Shown: positions 7,050 to 13,371, numbered from the stretch's first letter. The stretch is 13,850 nt of DNA from DASTGO01 sp035719045 (GCA_035719045.1 DASTGO010000522.1:1-13850); one strand, 5' to 3'. The notes: generated by a model from the sequence alone, not told the origin. Numbers and translations: made by a program.

Positions 7050-7448
7050 TTAACCCTGCCCGCCGGATTCACTCTGCCCGCTTGCACTGCCCTGGCCGCC
7101 TGGCTCGACCGTGAGGACCGCCGCCCGCAGAAACCGCTGCACCACGTGGCGGTCCGCCCCCGCCAGACACCTCACATGCGTGAGGTGACCGACGTCGGGA
7201 ACGACAACCCCGACCACACCGTCCCGGCGCAGATACTTTGCCAACCCGTACAGACCGCCCTCGCCGCGGCCTCGGACGTCGGTGAACACGCTCCCCAAGA
7301 CGTAGCCCTCACAACGCGCCCACCCCGCGAAGGCTTCCCGCCACTCCAGTAACAGCCCCTCGGCCACCTCCGCTTTCGCGTGCGCGGGCACCGCCACATA
7401 CCCCGCAACGACCGGCCGCACCCCGGTCTCGGTTACCAGACCGCTCAC
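7050..7448 (-). CDS. Small resolvase-like protein without the usual catalytic serine
   Basis: The protein has 132 aa. The pattern GYVAVP (16-21), a helix (EWREAFAGWARCEGY), LGSVFTDVRGRGEGGL, then LAKYLRRDGVVGVVVPDVGHL follows the beta-alpha-beta order of the serine-recombinase N-terminal domain (GYxRVS..., helix, GxxLxxVFxDxG..., VVVxxLDRL). Where active resolvases have the nucleophilic Ser, this protein has Pro21. The DNA-binding C-terminal region is absent and replaced by a Gly/Ser tail. Similar small proteins occur in Streptomyces and relatives without known function; recombinase activity is unlikely. GTG 7448 overlaps the stop of the preceding gene by 4 nt (GTGA), a sign of translational coupling. 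Identification rests on pattern only. Confidence 0.6.
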   Translation of the reverse strand: MSGLVTETGVRPVVAGYVAVPAHAKAEVAEGLLLEWREAFAGWARCEGYVLGSVFTDVRGRGEGGLYGLAKYLRRDGVVGVVVPDVGHLTHVRCLAGADRHVVQRFLRAAVLTVEPGGQGSASGQSESGGQG

Positions 7449-7857
7449 CGGTTCACGGCCGACGCTTGTGCCATCAGCCCCGCCCGGATCGCGGCGTCGA
7501 CCACGAACCGCGGGACGCTCATGTCATCCAGGTGACGGTCGCAGCCCAGCACCAGGACATCGCCGCGCAGGTCCGCCAACCAGGCCCGGGTCACGTGCCC
7601 CAACCGGGCCGACAATGCCGTCGCGCGATCGTTCCCCGGGAGGCCCTTCGCCACCCGATGCGTATCCACGTAGAACACGTAGCCGAAACCGTCCCGCTCG
7701 CCGGTCACCGCGTCCTCCAGCAGGCCACCACCGAGCGCCGCAACACCACCAACGACAACGGCCGACCGACATCGGCGGGAATCCGCAACCCCAACACCGA
7801 CCTCGAACCGGTCCGCCCGCCGAACCCGTCGGCCGTCGTCGGCGTTCCCTCGCTCAT
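7445..7857 (-). pseudogene. DUF3846-like small protein with apparent one-base frameshift
   Basis: From ATG 7857 the frame reads MSEGTPTTADGFGG, then VLGLRIPADVGRPLSLVVL, and stops early at 7705. Another minus-strand frame continues with GLLEDAVTGERDGFGYVFY, VDTHRVAKGLPGNDRATAL and DLRGDVLVLGCDRHLDDMSV, ending at 7445. Joined by one added base between about 7707 and 7750, they make a 137-aa protein. The order (RIPxDVGRPLxLV, then VYVDxxxxAKGLPxNxRAT, then GDVLVLG) resembles small actinobacterial proteins I associate with DUF3846, of unknown role and common on mobile elements. ATG 7857 has GGAGGGG about 8-10 nt upstream, inside a hairpin. Longer readings of the second frame up to 7975 run through the structured leader and are unlikely. 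First gene of the three-gene minus-strand operon. Confidence 0.6.
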
Positions 7858-7865
7858 TCCCCGTG

Positions 7866-7924
7866 CCCCTCCGTTGGAGGGTGGTACCGGCGACGGGTAG
7901 GGGCCTCACATCGCCGGTACCACC
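7866..7924 (-). promoter_or_regulatory. Structured leader: 14-bp inverted repeat plus hairpin burying the RBS
   Basis: Arms 7880-7893 (ggtggtaccggcga) and 7911-7924 (tcgccggtaccacc) are perfect complements around a 17-nt loop. Directly next to them, 7867-7872 (ccctcc) and 7876-7881 (ggaggg) pair around a 3-nt loop; on the minus strand this stem contains the GGAGG of the gene starting at 7857. The two stems share bases 7880-7881, so they compete at two pairs. It could act as an RNA switch on translation or, as DNA, as an operator for the neighbouring GntR-type regulator. It matches no riboswitch class I know. Confidence 0.6.
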
Positions 7925-7988
7925 AGTCATGAGCGCCAGGCTTGGACCCGGCCGCGTTGCATTTCGGAGCCCCAAGCATCGTCCGGTT

Positions 7989-8042
7989 TAGGAGCACCAT
8001 AACTGCAACGGTAGGAGCATCGCACGACATGTTCAATAGTCT
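7989..8042 (+). promoter_or_regulatory. Putative regulator promoter with two TAGGAGCA boxes
   Basis: TAGGAGCA occurs at 7989-7996 and 8012-8019, 23 bp start to start, roughly two helical turns. A weak -10-like TAGTCT lies at 8037-8042, with no good -35 at 17-18 bp. The boxes lie in the divergent gap between the minus-strand operon and the GntR-type gene, where an autoregulatory site is expected. The local DNA is richer in A/T than the genes around it. Confidence 0.35.
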
Positions 8043-8080
8043 TGGGTGCATCAGTGCCGCGTCTTGTGAAGGGACAGCCG

Positions 8081-8836
8081 ATGCCTCGCCGACCAGTCAA
8101 GGCCGAGCAGATCGCCGCGGCTCTGGCCGAACGCATCGCTCAAGGCGAGTTCGGCGCCCGGGGATGGCTTCCCCCGCTGCGGGATCTGGCGAAGACCTAC
8201 GGCGCGGTCGAGCGCACCGTGACCAGCGGCCTCTCGTTGCTGGCCGAGCGGGGCCTGATCGAGGTCGTCCCGAACAGGGGTACTCGAGTACTGACGGCCG
8301 TGATGCAACGTGAAGCCTCCGACATCACCAGGCAGGTCGGCACCTGGCGCGGCTTCCACCCCGCAGCCACCAGGGCTGGCGTCCAGGCATACACGGACAC
8401 CCATCGGATCCTCGATGTGGAGGCCACCCCGGATGTGGCCGGCCAGCTCGGCATCCCTGTGGGTTCGACCGTGCTCGAACGCGCCCGGGTGCAGGGTGTG
8501 GTCGTGGACGGCACCAGGCGGCCGGTCCAGATCTCGACGTCATGGATCACCGGCGAGGTGGTGAACCGCCTGCCGATCCTCCGCGAACATGACACCGGTC
8601 CAGGCGGCATGGGCTCCCGGATGGAGGAGGCGGGCTACCGTCTGGGCTACGAAGACGTGGTGACAGCACGCCTCCCGTCGCCTCAGGAACAGGAGCAACT
8701 CGCCATCCCTGCGGACCAGCCGATCATCGTCGCTTGGCGCCGCGCGTTCGACCAGGGTGGATCAGGACGCGCGCTTGAGGCCACCCTGCGGATCATCAAT
8801 CCCCAACTCCACGAACTCGTCTACCGCTACGCCTGA
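8081..8836 (+). CDS. GntR-family transcriptional regulator with UTRA domain (HutC subfamily)
   Basis: The protein has 251 aa. The N-terminal winged helix (about 5-72) shows the GntR pattern: AAALAERIAQGEFGARGWLP, PLRDLAKTYGAVERTVTSGL, LLAERGLIEVVPNRGTRV. Residues from about 95 to the end resemble a UTRA ligand-binding domain, with the internal AGQLGIPVGSTVLERARVQ, the EDVVTARLPSPQEQEQLAIP segment and a terminal LRIINPQLHELVYRY. Such proteins bind operators as dimers and release them on binding a small ligand; the ligand here is unknown. ATG 8081 is preferred to an upstream GTG 8042 because of GAAGGGA just before it and because the conserved domain begins there. The gene diverges from the minus-strand operon and precedes the Nudix gene by 16 bp. 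KorSA of pSAM2 is a well-known member of this regulator type. Confidence 0.88.
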   Translation: MPRRPVKAEQIAAALAERIAQGEFGARGWLPPLRDLAKTYGAVERTVTSGLSLLAERGLIEVVPNRGTRVLTAVMQREASDITRQVGTWRGFHPAATRAGVQAYTDTHRILDVEATPDVAGQLGIPVGSTVLERARVQGVVVDGTRRPVQISTSWITGEVVNRLPILREHDTGPGGMGSRMEEAGYRLGYEDVVTARLPSPQEQEQLAIPADQPIIVAWRRAFDQGGSGRALEATLRIINPQLHELVYRYA

Positions 8837-8852
8837 TACCCCAGGGGGCCTG

Positions 8853-9476
8853 TTGAGCGGCTACGAAGTGACTTCGTCGCGCACCATCCACCGAGGCCGG
8901 GTGATCACCCTTCACACCGACCAGGTGCGCATGCCCGGCGGACAGGTCGCCGAACGCGATGTCGTCGAGCACCCGGGCGCCGTCATGATCGTCGCCCTCG
9001 ACGACGCGGGCCGCGTGCTGCTGGTCACCCAGTACCGCCACCCCGTGCGCGGACACCTCGTGGAGTTGCCCGCCGGACTGCTCGACCAGGCAGGGGAAGC
9101 CCCTCACGTCGCAGCCCGCCGCGAGCTCCACGAAGAGGCAGACCTGCGCGCCGACACCTGGCACACGCTGCTCGACCTGCGCATCTCACCCGGTGGCATG
9201 AACGAACCCGGCCGCGTCTACCTCGCCCGCGACCTCCACCCCGTCCCCGACCACGAACGCCACCACCGCGGCAGCAACGGGGAACACGAAGAAGCAGACC
9301 TGAAGGCCTTCTGGACAGACCTCAACCAGGCCATCGCAGAAGTCATGGCCGGCACCATCCAGAACGCCGCCACAGTCGCGGGCCTCCTCGCAGCAGCACA
9401 CGCCCGCGACCACGGCTGGAAGCCACTACGCCCCGCCGACGCCCCCTGGCCACCCCGCCACCTCAGCCAGCCCTGA
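8853..9476 (+). CDS. Nudix hydrolase, ADP-ribose pyrophosphatase-like
   Basis: The protein has 207 aa with the whole Nudix box at 75-98 (G75, E82, R90-E91, E94-E95, reading GLLDQAGEAPHVAARRELHE then EADL). The Gly usual near the end of the box is Asp, as I recall for many actinobacterial ADP-ribose pyrophosphatase-like members. Strands around the box (VMIVALDDAGRVLLVTQYRHPV) and ISPGGMNEPGRVYLARDL fit hydrolysis of nucleoside diphosphates linked to another group, probably ADP-ribose; Mg2+ would be required. TTG 8853 is chosen because AGGGGG lies 4 nt upstream and the frame upstream lies inside the regulator gene; GTG 8868 is an alternative. The pair with the regulator suggests shared transcription. 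A Nudix protein, Pif, is part of the pSAM2 element; whether this gene is related in role is inference. Confidence 0.87.
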   Translation: MSGYEVTSSRTIHRGRVITLHTDQVRMPGGQVAERDVVEHPGAVMIVALDDAGRVLLVTQYRHPVRGHLVELPAGLLDQAGEAPHVAARRELHEEADLRADTWHTLLDLRISPGGMNEPGRVYLARDLHPVPDHERHHRGSNGEHEEADLKAFWTDLNQAIAEVMAGTIQNAATVAGLLAAAHARDHGWKPLRPADAPWPPRHLSQP

Positions 9477-9581
9477 CCCCGCCCCGGCTCTTCGACACGA
9501 ATGCGCCACTCGCCCGCCGAGAGCATTCCTCCTCACCACCGTCGTCCCGAGGACTGGTTGGGAGGAACGATCCCGGCGGAG

Positions 9582-9638
9582 GTGGGCACGGTGGCACATC
9601 GCGCCCGGAAGACGGGCAGCGTGGCACACCGTGCCCAC
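9582..9638. terminator. Nested hairpin between convergent genes, likely bidirectional terminator
   Basis: Outer arms 9582-9593 (gtgggcacggtg) and 9627-9638 (caccgtgcccac) are perfect complements over 12 bp. In the loop, 9603-9607 (gcccg) and 9613-9617 (cgggc) form a second stem with loop gaaga. A direct repeat gtggcaca (9591 and 9621) overlaps the arms. It sits between the Nudix gene (ends 9476, plus) and the phosphoribosyltransferase (ends 9667, minus), where a shared terminator is expected. There is no T-tract. The rest of the 190-bp gap shows nothing recognisable. Confidence 0.5.
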
Positions 9639-9666
9639 GAGGGACGGGCACGGCGGGACGGGAGGG

Positions 9667-10311
9667 TCAGCGGCAGCGGTCCAGGGCGGCGACCACCTCG
9701 GCGTCGGAGGTGTCCCCGAACTCCCGGTAGGCCTCCCCGACCGCGTACAGCCACGGCGGGCAGAGCAGGCAGAGCACGTCGTCGGCACCGGCGGCGACCG
9801 CGACGACGGAGTCCGGGGAGCCCACGGGGATGGCGACCACGATCCGGCGCGGTCGGCGGGCCCGCACCGAGGCCACCGCGGCCAGAGCGGTGTAGCCGGT
9901 CGCCAGCCCGTCGTCGACGACGACCACCTCCCGGCCGGACGGCTCCAGCGCCGGGCGTCCGCCGCGGTAGCACTCCACCCGGCGCCTGGCCTCGGCCTCC
10001 TCCCGGGCGATCACCGCAGCCAGGTCGTCCGGCGGCACCCGGGTCCGGGTCAGCAGTGCCCTGTTGAGCACATGCTCCCCGGTCTCGGCGAGTGCCCCGA
10101 GACCGAGTTCCGGCCGCCGCGGATGTCCGATCTTGCGGACCACGAGGACGTCGAGCGGGCAGTCCAGCGCCCGGGCCACCTCGGCCGCGACGATCACCCC
10201 ACCCCTGGGCAGCCCGAGCACGAGCCGGTCCTGCGGCCCGGGGGCCAACCGCTCCCGCAGCCGTTCCGCCAGCCGGATCCCGGCGTCCCGCCGGTCGGCG
10301 AACCGCCCCAC
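9667..10311 (-). CDS. Phosphoribosyltransferase-domain protein
   Basis: The protein has 214 aa. The N-terminus VGRFADRRDAGIRLAERL and LGLPRGGVIVAAEVARAL are characteristic of a common stand-alone type I PRTase family in actinobacteria. The PRPP-binding loop VVVVDDGLATGYT lies at 129-141, with the paired acidic residues and the small-residue turn intact. Members are annotated only as phosphoribosyltransferase; the base used and the pathway are unknown. GTG 10311 is chosen because the conserved part begins there; a GTG at 10401 would add 30 Pro/Gly/Arg-rich residues that look like non-coding DNA. No strong Shine-Dalgarno is seen. It lies 211 bp after the oxidoreductase gene in the same direction. 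Confidence 0.85.
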   Translation of the reverse strand: MGRFADRRDAGIRLAERLRERLAPGPQDRLVLGLPRGGVIVAAEVARALDCPLDVLVVRKIGHPRRPELGLGALAETGEHVLNRALLTRTRVPPDDLAAVIAREEAEARRRVECYRGGRPALEPSGREVVVVDDGLATGYTALAAVASVRARRPRRIVVAIPVGSPDSVVAVAAGADDVLCLLCPPWLYAVGEAYREFGDTSDAEVVAALDRCR

Positions 10312-10413
10312 CCGTCCACCGTACGGCCGCGGGCCGGGACACCGGGGAGGGCCGGGCGGGCGATCCCCGTCCCGCCGGTCCGGCCCGGCGCAGCCCGGCA
10401 CCGCGGGTAGTGG

Positions 10414-10530
10414 TTCAGCCGGTCGCGGGTCAGCCGGTCAGCGGTTCAGCGGGTCAGTGGTCAACGGTCGGCGGGTCAGTGGTCAGTGGTTCAGCCGATC
10501 AGCGGTTCAGCGGGTCAGCGGGTCAGCGGG
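10414..10530. repeat. Octanucleotide tandem repeat, unit close to GGTCAGCG
   Basis: TCAG recurs at 10415, 10430, 10438, 10446, 10454, 10476, 10483, 10491, 10499, 10507, 10515 and 10523, mostly 8 bp apart (15 bp where a unit is degraded). The last unit supplies the stop codon of the oxidoreductase gene. On the minus strand every unit carries TGA, so stops occur in all three frames. It fills about half of the gap to the phosphoribosyltransferase. Confidence 0.85.
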
Positions 10531-11866
10531 TGCCCAGCGCCGACCGGACCGTCTCGGCGACCCCACCGGCCCCGGCCCGCCGCAGCAGGGCCAGCACCAG
10601 GCGTGGCGTGAGGGTCCCGTCGGCCAGTCCCAGGTCGACCAGGGCATCGAAGGCCCGCCCGTCCACCGCGGCCACCTCCAGCCCGGCCCGGACCACCCGA
10701 TGGTCGGCGGCCAGCCGGGCCACCAGGTCCATGTGTCGCAGATGCGTACCCATCGCGGCGGACAGCCGGCGCCGGTACAGCGCACCCGCCGGCCAGCCGT
10801 CCCCGGTCCGGGCCGCCTCGGCCGCCACCGTCCCTGCCACCGCCCCGGACCGCATCGCGGCGTGGATGCCCTCGCCGGTCAGCGGGTTCACCAGGCCGAG
10901 GGCGTCCCCGGTGAACAGCACCGGCCCGTTCGGCTGCCGGAACCGGCCCGTGGATAGTGGCAGGTGGTACGCCCGGACGTTCTCGATACCGTTCGCGGCG
11001 CCGGGCAGGAGCACCTCCAACTGCTCCAGCATCCGGGCGCGGGACGGTCCGGTGCCCTGCGCCGGCAGCGCCTCGCCGTAGCCGACATTGGCCCGTCCGT
11101 CCCCGATCGGGAACGACCAGGCGTACGCCGGCCAGGCCGCATGTCCGGCGAAGGCGATCACCTGCTCCTCGGCCCGTTCCGGGGTGACCTCGGCATACCC
11201 CCGCAGCGCGATCGCCGTCGTCCCGGGCGGCTGGGCGGGCAGGCCGAGGGCGGTGCGGACCGCGGAGTGGGCGCCGTCCGCCGCGACCACCACCCGGGCC
11301 CGGACCGTCCCGTCCAGGACCAGTCGCCCGCTGCCGCCGTCCCGTCGCACCCGGCGCACCCGGTGCCGCTGCAGCACGGCTCCGCGCCGGACCGCTGCCG
11401 CCACCAGCCGGGCGTCCAATTCCTCCCGCGGGACCACGAGGGTCGGCCGGCGCATGCTGCGGGCCACCCCGGTGCCGTCCGGGAAGTGCAGCCGCAGCCG
11501 GTGCACGCGGGGCCGGTCGTCCAGCAGTTCGGGTTCGCCGACCTCGGCCAGCACGTCGAGGATCTGCGCGGCCAGCCCGTCCCCGCAGGTCTTGTCGCGG
11601 GGGAAGTCCGCCCGGTCCAGCAGGGTCACCCGGGCAGACGGCCATGCCCGCAGGGCGGCCAGCGCGGCCAGCGATCCCGCCGGGCCGGCCCCGACGACCG
11701 CGATGTCCCAGTCGCCGGTCCCGCCCGTCCCGTCGGTCGGGGTGCCGGTCGCCGTGTCCCCGATCCCGTCCCCGCTGCCTGTCTCCGTGCTGGCGGTACC
11801 GTCCGCGCTGCCTGTCCCATCGGTCGGGGTGCCGCTGTCGTCCGCCGTCCTGCCGCCGTCCGCCAC
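10523..11866 (-). CDS. Geranylgeranyl reductase-family FAD-dependent oxidoreductase
   Basis: The protein has 447 aa. After a Gly/Thr/Asp-rich N-terminal tail (about 10-52, with TPTDGTG twice), a Rossmann fold starts at DIAVVGAGPAGSLAALAAL with the FAD motif GAGPAG (59-64). DFPRDKTCGDGLAAQILDVL (88-107) is the conserved Cys-containing segment of this family; RVVVAADGAHSAVR (191-204) and FTGDALGLVNPLTGEGIHAA (318-337) are the other FAD-contacting motifs. Such proteins reduce isoprenoid chains (polyprenyl diphosphates, menaquinone or lipid side chains) or act as related monooxygenase-like flavoenzymes; the substrate is not determined. GTG 11866 is the only plausible start before the Rossmann motif. 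The gene is divergent from the Sua5-type gene across a gap of about 100 bp. Confidence 0.88.
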   Translation of the reverse strand: MADGGRTADDSGTPTDGTGSADGTASTETGSGDGIGDTATGTPTDGTGGTGDWDIAVVGAGPAGSLAALAALRAWPSARVTLLDRADFPRDKTCGDGLAAQILDVLAEVGEPELLDDRPRVHRLRLHFPDGTGVARSMRRPTLVVPREELDARLVAAAVRRGAVLQRHRVRRVRRDGGSGRLVLDGTVRARVVVAADGAHSAVRTALGLPAQPPGTTAIALRGYAEVTPERAEEQVIAFAGHAAWPAYAWSFPIGDGRANVGYGEALPAQGTGPSRARMLEQLEVLLPGAANGIENVRAYHLPLSTGRFRQPNGPVLFTGDALGLVNPLTGEGIHAAMRSGAVAGTVAAEAARTGDGWPAGALYRRRLSAAMGTHLRHMDLVARLAADHRVVRAGLEVAAVDGRAFDALVDLGLADGTLTPRLVLALLRRAGAGGVAETVRSALGTR

Positions 11867-11928
11867 GCCCCCAGCATGCCGCCCGTTCCTGCCCGCCACG
11901 GCAGCACCCCGGAGGGTCGGCGGCTCCC

Positions 11929-11948
11929 CCCGACCGGATCCGGTCGGG
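11929..11948. promoter_or_regulatory. Perfect 20-bp palindrome in the divergent promoter gap
   Basis: The half-site cccgaccgga (11929-11938) is followed directly by its exact reverse complement (11939-11948), with BamHI-type ggatcc at the centre. It ends 20 bp before GTG 11969 and lies 62 bp upstream of GTG 11866 on the other strand. A dimeric regulator acting on one or both genes is possible; no -10/-35 pair is convincing nearby. Confidence 0.5.
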
Positions 11949-11968
11949 CCCTGCGGGAGGATGCCGGG

Positions 11969-12997
11969 GTGAGCGAGCACCCCCTCGTCACCGCGGACGT
12001 CGGTCTGGCGGCCCGGCTGCTGGCCGGCGGCGGTCTCGTCGGCATGCCCACCGAGACCGTCTACGGGCTGGCCGCGGATGCCGAGGACGTGGCGGCCGTG
12101 GCCCGGATCTTCGCCGTCAAGGGCCGCCCGGCCGACCACCCGCTGATCGTCCACCTGGCGGGGGCCCGCGACCTCGACGCCTGGGCCCGGGACGTCCCGG
12201 AGTACGCCCGGCGGCTGGCCGACCGGCTGTGGCCGGGACCGCTCTCCCTGGTGCTGCCGCGGACGCGCCGGGCCGGCGACCACGTCACGGGCGGGCTGGA
12301 CACCGTGGCGCTGCGGGTGCCTTCCCATCCGGTGGCCCGCACGCTGCTCGACGCCTGCGGTGCCGGCCGGGGCCTGGCCGCCCCGTCGGCGAACCGGTTC
12401 GGCCGGGTCAGCCCGACCACGGCGGCCCACGTCCTGGACGAGCTCGGTGCCCTGCTCGTCCCGGGCCGGGACGTGGTGCTCGAGGGTGGGCCGAGCGAGG
12501 TCGGGGTGGAGTCGGCGATCGTGGACTGCACCGGACCCAGCCCGCGGATCCTGCGGCCGGGCGCGGTGACCGCGTCCCAGCTGGCGGAGATCGGCGGGGT
12601 GGGGGTGGCCGAGGGCCCCGGCCGGATCCGCGTGCCGGGGACGCTGCCCTCGCACTACGCGCCCCGGGCCCGGGTGGACGTGGTGGACGACCCCGCGGAC
12701 CTGCCCGGGCTGCTCGCCGCCCCGGACGGGATCGCTCCGCACGCCCGCACCCACGGACCTGCCCGCACCCATGGACCTGCCGACGGGCTGCTCGCACCGG
12801 CGGAGGTACCCACCCCGGCCGGAGTGGTCCGGCTGTCCGCCCCGGCCGACCCCACGGACTACGCCCGGGTGCTCTACGCCGCCCTGCGCGAGGCGGATGC
12901 GCTCGGGCTGCAGCGGGTGCTGGCGGTCCCGCCGGTCGCCGTCGGCGTGGGCACGGCCGTCCTGGACCGGCTCCGCCGCGCCGCGCACCGGGACTGA
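11969..12997 (+). CDS. L-threonylcarbamoyladenylate synthase (Sua5/YrdC/YwlC)
   Basis: The protein has 342 aa. It makes threonylcarbamoyl-AMP from threonine, bicarbonate and ATP, the first step of t6A37 formation on ANN-decoding tRNAs. The YrdC domain covers about 5-205: PTETVYGLAADA (27-38), FAVKGRPADHPLIVHL (48-63), WPGPLSLVLP (88-97), APSANRFGRVSPT (138-150) and ESAIVDCTG (181-189). SHYAPRA (228-234) marks the start of the linker to the Sua5 domain, whose last strands read GVVRLSA and LQRVLAVPPVAVGVG. The Sua5 domain makes this the long form, as in Bacillus YwlC, rather than short TsaC. The linker has a duplicated THGPA unit. GTG 11969 has GGAGG 8 nt upstream. Long plus-strand readings further upstream are shadows of the oxidoreductase. 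Confidence 0.93.
   Translation: MSEHPLVTADVGLAARLLAGGGLVGMPTETVYGLAADAEDVAAVARIFAVKGRPADHPLIVHLAGARDLDAWARDVPEYARRLADRLWPGPLSLVLPRTRRAGDHVTGGLDTVALRVPSHPVARTLLDACGAGRGLAAPSANRFGRVSPTTAAHVLDELGALLVPGRDVVLEGGPSEVGVESAIVDCTGPSPRILRPGAVTASQLAEIGGVGVAEGPGRIRVPGTLPSHYAPRARVDVVDDPADLPGLLAAPDGIAPHARTHGPARTHGPADGLLAPAEVPTPAGVVRLSAPADPTDYARVLYAALREADALGLQRVLAVPPVAVGVGTAVLDRLRRAAHRD
12746..12781 (+). repeat. 18-bp tandem duplication in the Sua5 linker
   Basis: 12746-12763 (cgcacccacggacctgcc) and 12764-12781 differ at one base and encode the THGPA-R-THGPA stretch, in frame, between the YrdC and Sua5 domains. Confidence 0.8.
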
Positions 12998-13023
12998 CGG
13001 GCCCGGGGTCGGCGGACGGCCCG
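12998..13023 (+). terminator. Weak hairpin after the Sua5-type gene
   Basis: 12998-13003 (cgggcc) and 13018-13023 (ggcccg) are complementary around a 14-nt loop, starting directly after the stop codon. No T-tract follows. In DNA of this GC content such a stem can arise by chance. Confidence 0.25.
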
Positions 13024-13269
13024 GGTGGCCGGGGGTGGCCTGCGCTCTGACCCAGGAGGGGCGTGAGGGTTCACCCACCCTGACCGGAATCCGCTCAGTC
13101 CCGGACGGGTCGCACCGAAGGCCTCAGAAAACTCATTCGCCACAGATCTAAGACAGTCTGTGATCTAGTCACTACAAAGCGTAGGGTTCCGTTCTACATC
13201 CCGAACCGACGTGAACCCGGCCGGAGCGGGTCCGGCAGGACCCGGCCCGGCCTCGGAGGAACCCTCCCG
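13024..13269. other. Non-coding gap with an A/T-richer patch
   Basis: No credible gene is seen here. A plus-strand reading from GTG 13211 exists but its Arg/Pro/Ala-only composition is that of an off-frame shadow. From about 13120 to 13200 the base composition drops well below the rest of the window, and this patch holds the putative promoter listed separately. GATCTA occurs twice (13145 and 13162), 17 bp apart, and CTAC/GTAG (13172-13175 and 13181-13184) form a short inverted repeat. Confidence 0.5.
13158..13187 (+). promoter_or_regulatory. Putative promoter for the right-edge genes
   Basis: TAGGGT (13182-13187) is a good actinobacterial -10. CTGTGA (13158-13163), 18 bp upstream, matches the -35 TTGACA at three positions. 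It lies in the only A/T-rich patch of the right part and is directed at the leader ORF (13270) and the proline-rich gene (13368). This would leave a leader of about 75 nt before 13270. Confidence 0.4.
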
Positions 13270-13371
13270 ATGCGCACCTCGTGCCGCCCCGAGCGGCGCA
13301 CCGACGATCCGTCAGGCCCGTCCCGACGGTCGCCGGCCCAGCAAGCTCCCCGGAGTGCCGCACAGCCGTGA
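13270..13371 (+). CDS. Possible 33-codon leader ORF overlapping the next gene by 4 nt
   Basis: ATG 13270 is preceded by GGAGGA with a 9-nt spacer. The reading MRTSCRPERRTDDPSGPSRR continues to TGA 13369-13371, which overlaps the GTG start of the next frame as GTGA. The product would be a 33-aa basic, Arg/Pro/Ser-rich peptide with one Cys. Its main role could be translational coupling. No family is recognised. Short GC-rich ORFs arise by chance, so the case rests on the ribosome-binding site and the overlap. Confidence 0.4.
   Translation: MRTSCRPERRTDDPSGPSRRSPAQQAPRSAAQP

Noticed and set aside
9501..10067. Plus-strand 188-aa ORF starting in the convergent gap
   Set aside because: Mostly antisense to the phosphoribosyltransferase; Arg/Pro-rich with no motif.
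10964..11968. N-terminal extension of the Sua5 frame on the plus strand
   Set aside because: It is antisense to the oxidoreductase gene and has no family similarity; GTG 11969 has a good ribosome-binding site.
11867..13078. N-terminal extension of the oxidoreductase frame to 13078 on the minus strand
   Set aside because: This part is antisense to the Sua5-type gene and shows no domain; the true start is GTG 11866.
13024..13200. tRNA gene or attachment site that could explain the islet
   Set aside because: No cloverleaf pattern or T-loop sequence could be found by eye here or elsewhere, and no long direct repeats flank 6092-9476.
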